Shown here: piece after piece, positions 61,507-64,000 of the stretch
How the letters are laid out: every line of letters begins with the position of its first letter
Numbering within the stretch: position 1 is the stretch's first letter
Origin: Nemophila menziesii
Taxonomy: Eukaryota; Streptophyta; Magnoliopsida; Boraginales; Hydrophyllaceae
DNA length: 64,000 nt
Direction of reading: 5' to 3'
NCBI GenBank assembly: GCA_029959085.1
Contig: JARWIR010000005.1
Span: forward strand, 35,085,350-35,149,349
Translations under genes and position numbers: made by a program
Notes under the pieces: generated by a model
What the model was told of the DNA's origin: nothing
Databases searched by the model: none
Seen by the model: only the letters and a program-made list of their open reading frames with translations

Positions 61507-62369
61507 TAGCTTTTTGTGAAATATTTGCTCAACACTTAGATTATTTAAATGTTGTAGAATTTGTGAGATTAAAAACTTATTTGAATGTCTTGGCTAAAAT
61601 TTTCTGTGCCATTTCATGTAATGTTGTTGTAAAGGACATATGTGGGTTCACTCTTTTGCTTAATAAGCTTTTCCAGTTCGAGATTTTTGCTTCTTGATTG
61701 ATTATTGCAACATAATATTTTATTAATTTGAATCAATAATCAATAATCCCTATGGCTAGTGAATGTGATTCAAATACTTATTACATTCAATTATCAAACA
61801 ACTTTAATATCTAGCACCCAAAATGCTCTTTTTTCGAATTTATAACCTCCAATAACACATCACTTTACTTCCTATCCATTCCCCAAAAACATAGTAATAT
61901 CCTAAATGGCCACATAAGTCTCAACAATATGTTTAAAGGTTTCGTTCATCAAATTATTGAGATTAATGACTCTGTATGAATTCAGCTCATCAGCATTACG
62001 AGTATGAAAATTAATATAATTTTTTACAGTAAAATTTGGGTTCTGGGTATTGCTTACTTGCTCATCGGAACTTGAATCTGAAAAGTAAGGGCTAAAAAAG
62101 GGAAGTTCTGAAACTGCATAAAAACGCAAGAATTGTTTATTTTGGAAGAGTGTTCTGCGAAAAAATGACCTAAAACTTGAGTTCTACGTGGACAATTTGG
62201 AATATCTGAACTGAAAATCGAAGCTTTAAAGCTTTGGCGAAAGGAAAATCCTTTCATCCAATATTGGATGATCCTACACCAGTTAAATTTATACACATAC
62301 CCCATGTTGCTGCTGCTTTTCTGTAAGGGGTTTTTCAATTGCAAATATTTAATAGCTAACGCTATTTAT
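61507..62369. other. 3' flank of the SNM1-like gene
   Basis: Includes the presumed 3' UTR. The plus frame 61491-61697 overlaps the end of the gene in another frame and is fortuitous. The minus frames (61902-62129 and 62054-62344) show no recognisable domain. A decayed gene or transposon fragment cannot be excluded. Confidence 0.4.
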
Positions 62370-62517
62370 AAAACACATATTATTGAGATAGATAGTTGGC
62401 CTAGTGGTTAGGTTACTCCGCAAAGACCAAGAGATCCTGTGATTAAATCTCATTGGAGTTAAAATGACTACGAGTCCAAAGTGACTCTCTCATGTATTAA
62501 AAAAAACACATATTATT
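62370..62517 (+). mobile_element. tRNA-derived SINE with 15-bp TSD
   Basis: The body (62385-62502) lies between exact copies of AAAACACATATTATT (62370-62384 and 62503-62517). It has an A box (TGGCCTAGTGG, about 62398-62408) and a degenerate B box (GTGATTAAATCTC, about 62439-62451) spaced as in a tRNA promoter. It ends in TCTCTCATGTATTAAAAAA. It would be mobilised by a LINE enzyme, and the A-rich tail fits an L1 partner. Confidence 0.85.
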
Positions 62518-63520
62518 AGATTTTGACTAAATAGTCACCATAATTAACTTTTTACATGATTAAAATATGGAGTAGGCATTATAATAATATTAGTATTGAA
62601 TCATTCTTCCTTGAAAAGAGGAGGAGAAGCTGTGTAGGCGTGGCCGTTACAGAAATGGTAAAGGTTGCTCGACCTAAAAGTAGGTCAAAGACGAAAAAGG
62701 AGCCTTTTTCGACCTCTCTATAGGTCCAACTACATAACTTTTTCTTTTTTTTTTCTTCCAAAACCTTTCTTTTTTCGGTTCAATATAATAAAAAATTTCA
62801 TATTTAAATAAAAATTTATTAATTAATTGTAAATATTTAAAATGTAATATATAAAAAAACAATTTAGTAGTAATTAGGTTTTTAATAAAATAAACTATTA
62901 AAGATTATTTTTTATAATTAAATATTTTTATTAGTATGATTCGAATTAAAACTTCATATTTTAATGTCTTAAACCCTGCATAAGTATACAATTATGAAAA
63001 TACTCTCACGTCATATGTAAAAATAGTAAGATCTTTCCTAAACAAATGTGATATATATATATTTAGCATTGACCTTTCTTTTGGTTTAGATCTCCCTATT
63101 ATACCCGTACATTGTAGCCATATCAGTCTTTTGAATGTCACGTTGTCGTCCGTATTGATCCTCGAATGATACAACCTTACAATCATACCCGTGTACTCCA
63201 AAAACTGAAGTTACAAAAGCGATTGAGATATTAATGATATATGTCGACCAAATGGGAGGAACTTAGGGCACCTTACTCACGATAGTTGACCTAGGGACAC
63301 AACTAATCACATTCTCCAGGGAACGATTATCCAGTAACTACCCACAATTGTTCAATGAGCGATCACGGTTGTAGACATTCATGATTGTTTTATGAGCGTC
63401 ACGGTTTGAATAACTTTTTTTATGAAACGAATCATTAGCAAATATACACTTTCATTATTTTAATTACTCTATTATTTTTTCATCTAAATTAAAAAAAATT
63501 AAATTTAATTAACCTTATTA
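62518..63520. other. intergenic spacer with a short hairpin cluster
   Basis: At 62670-62727 three inverted words sit together: GACCTA/TAGGTC, CGAAAAAGG/CCTTTTTCG and GACC..TAGGTC. This is probably a small fold-back element. The rest is AT-rich, with no gene recognised. Confidence 0.4.
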
Positions 63521-63759
63521 TAACCTCCGACCACCATCACCATCGACCACCGCCTCCGACCAATTATTTTAAAGTTTTTTTAAGAAAAATCTACCACCAC
63601 CACCGTTCACTGTTCAGCCTATTTTTTTTAACTTTATTTTATATTATTTTTGAAATTTTTTCGGTACCGCTGCAGCCACAACACCACCTCTGACTAATTT
63701 TTTTAGTCGACGTCACCACTGGCCACTCCTACTGCCGCCAACTACCTATCTAGTTTTTT
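63521..63759. repeat. CCACC-rich degenerate repeats
   Basis: Clusters of CCGACCACC/ACCACCACC words alternate with T/A-rich stretches in loose repeats. No open frame of useful length; probably a degenerate satellite or relic. Confidence 0.35.
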
Positions 63760-63960
63760 TCTTGTCTGAAAAACATGCAATTCATTGTTCGAAATAGTGA
63801 ATTTGCTGTTTGTAACAAATAAATCCTAGTTTCGCAGATTGAATTCTTTGTTCCAAAATGAAGTTCATGTCCGGAGAATAGTTTCAATGTTTCTAACAAT
63901 AAAATATATGTTTCTAATAATGAATCCCTTGTTCTAAGCAATCATTTTCATGTATGCGAA
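63760..63960. repeat. degenerate repeats of about 25-30 bp
   Basis: The words TTGTTC, TGTTTC, GTTCC or TGTTCT recur at roughly 25-30 bp spacing, each followed by an AATAAT/AATGAA-type word. On the minus strand this gives a fortuitous 63-codon frame with a recurring L..SL.ET pattern. Confidence 0.35.
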
Positions 63961-64000
63961 AATAGTTCGACGAATTTTTTTTCGGAGTTGAGTTGGCGAT

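Noticed and set aside
61491..61697. 68-codon plus-strand frame after SNM1
   Set aside because: It starts inside the last SNM1 exon in another frame and runs through AT-rich 3' flank; no similarity to a known protein was seen.

Overview
The window looks like nuclear DNA of a eudicot plant. It is AT-rich, its genes have short exons with GT-AG introns, and its L1-type LINEs carry DUF4283/zinc-knuckle ORF1s. Athila-like Ty3/gypsy LTR sequences and plant-type MITEs are abundant. The species cannot be named from the sequence alone. Only two cellular protein genes could be supported. Most of the rest is a layered deposit of transposable elements. No CRISPR array, operon, prokaryotic system or endogenous pararetrovirus was seen.

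Layout. 1-1202: a diverged two-copy tandem repeat and T-rich spacer. 1203-8229: a full-length, open LINE on the plus strand with a 16-bp target-site duplication (TSD), two uninterrupted ORFs (endonuclease, reverse transcriptase, RNase H) and a poly(A) tail. 9600-19740: decayed LINEs on the minus strand, one split by a 460-bp terminal-inverted-repeat (TIR) element. 20088-21735: fold-back MITEs and a SINE-like repeat. 22-27.9 kb: weak LTR and LINE relics. 27876-44500: a nest of Athila-like LTR elements, in which element A sits in a LINE, element B follows inside A's interior, and one solo LTR lies in A's gag, one in B's 5' LTR and one in B's 3' LTR. Element B keeps only decayed gag and protease.

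Genes. A nine-exon minus-strand gene (45773-47982) encodes a 491-aa TDY-class MAP kinase. An eight-exon plus-strand gene (59568-61506) encodes a 471-aa SNM1-type metallo-beta-lactamase/beta-CASP DNA cross-link repair nuclease. Its N-terminal region carries a tandemly duplicated 21-residue motif. Between them lies a second LINE family (52.7-58.7 kb, minus), interrupted by an LTR fragment and a solo LTR. A 571-bp hAT-like MITE lies 239 bp upstream of the SNM1 start codon. A tRNA-derived SINE with a perfect 15-bp TSD lies downstream of SNM1.

The two genes have no evident functional link. The main interest is structural: an apparently intact retrotransposon with an unusual long ORF1 extension, a datable nest of LTR insertions with exact 5-bp duplications, several MITEs with exact TSDs, a possible overlapping uORF on the MAP kinase, and the SNM1 motif duplication. 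Exon coordinates were derived by eye from splice signals and family conservation. They have not been tested against transcripts.
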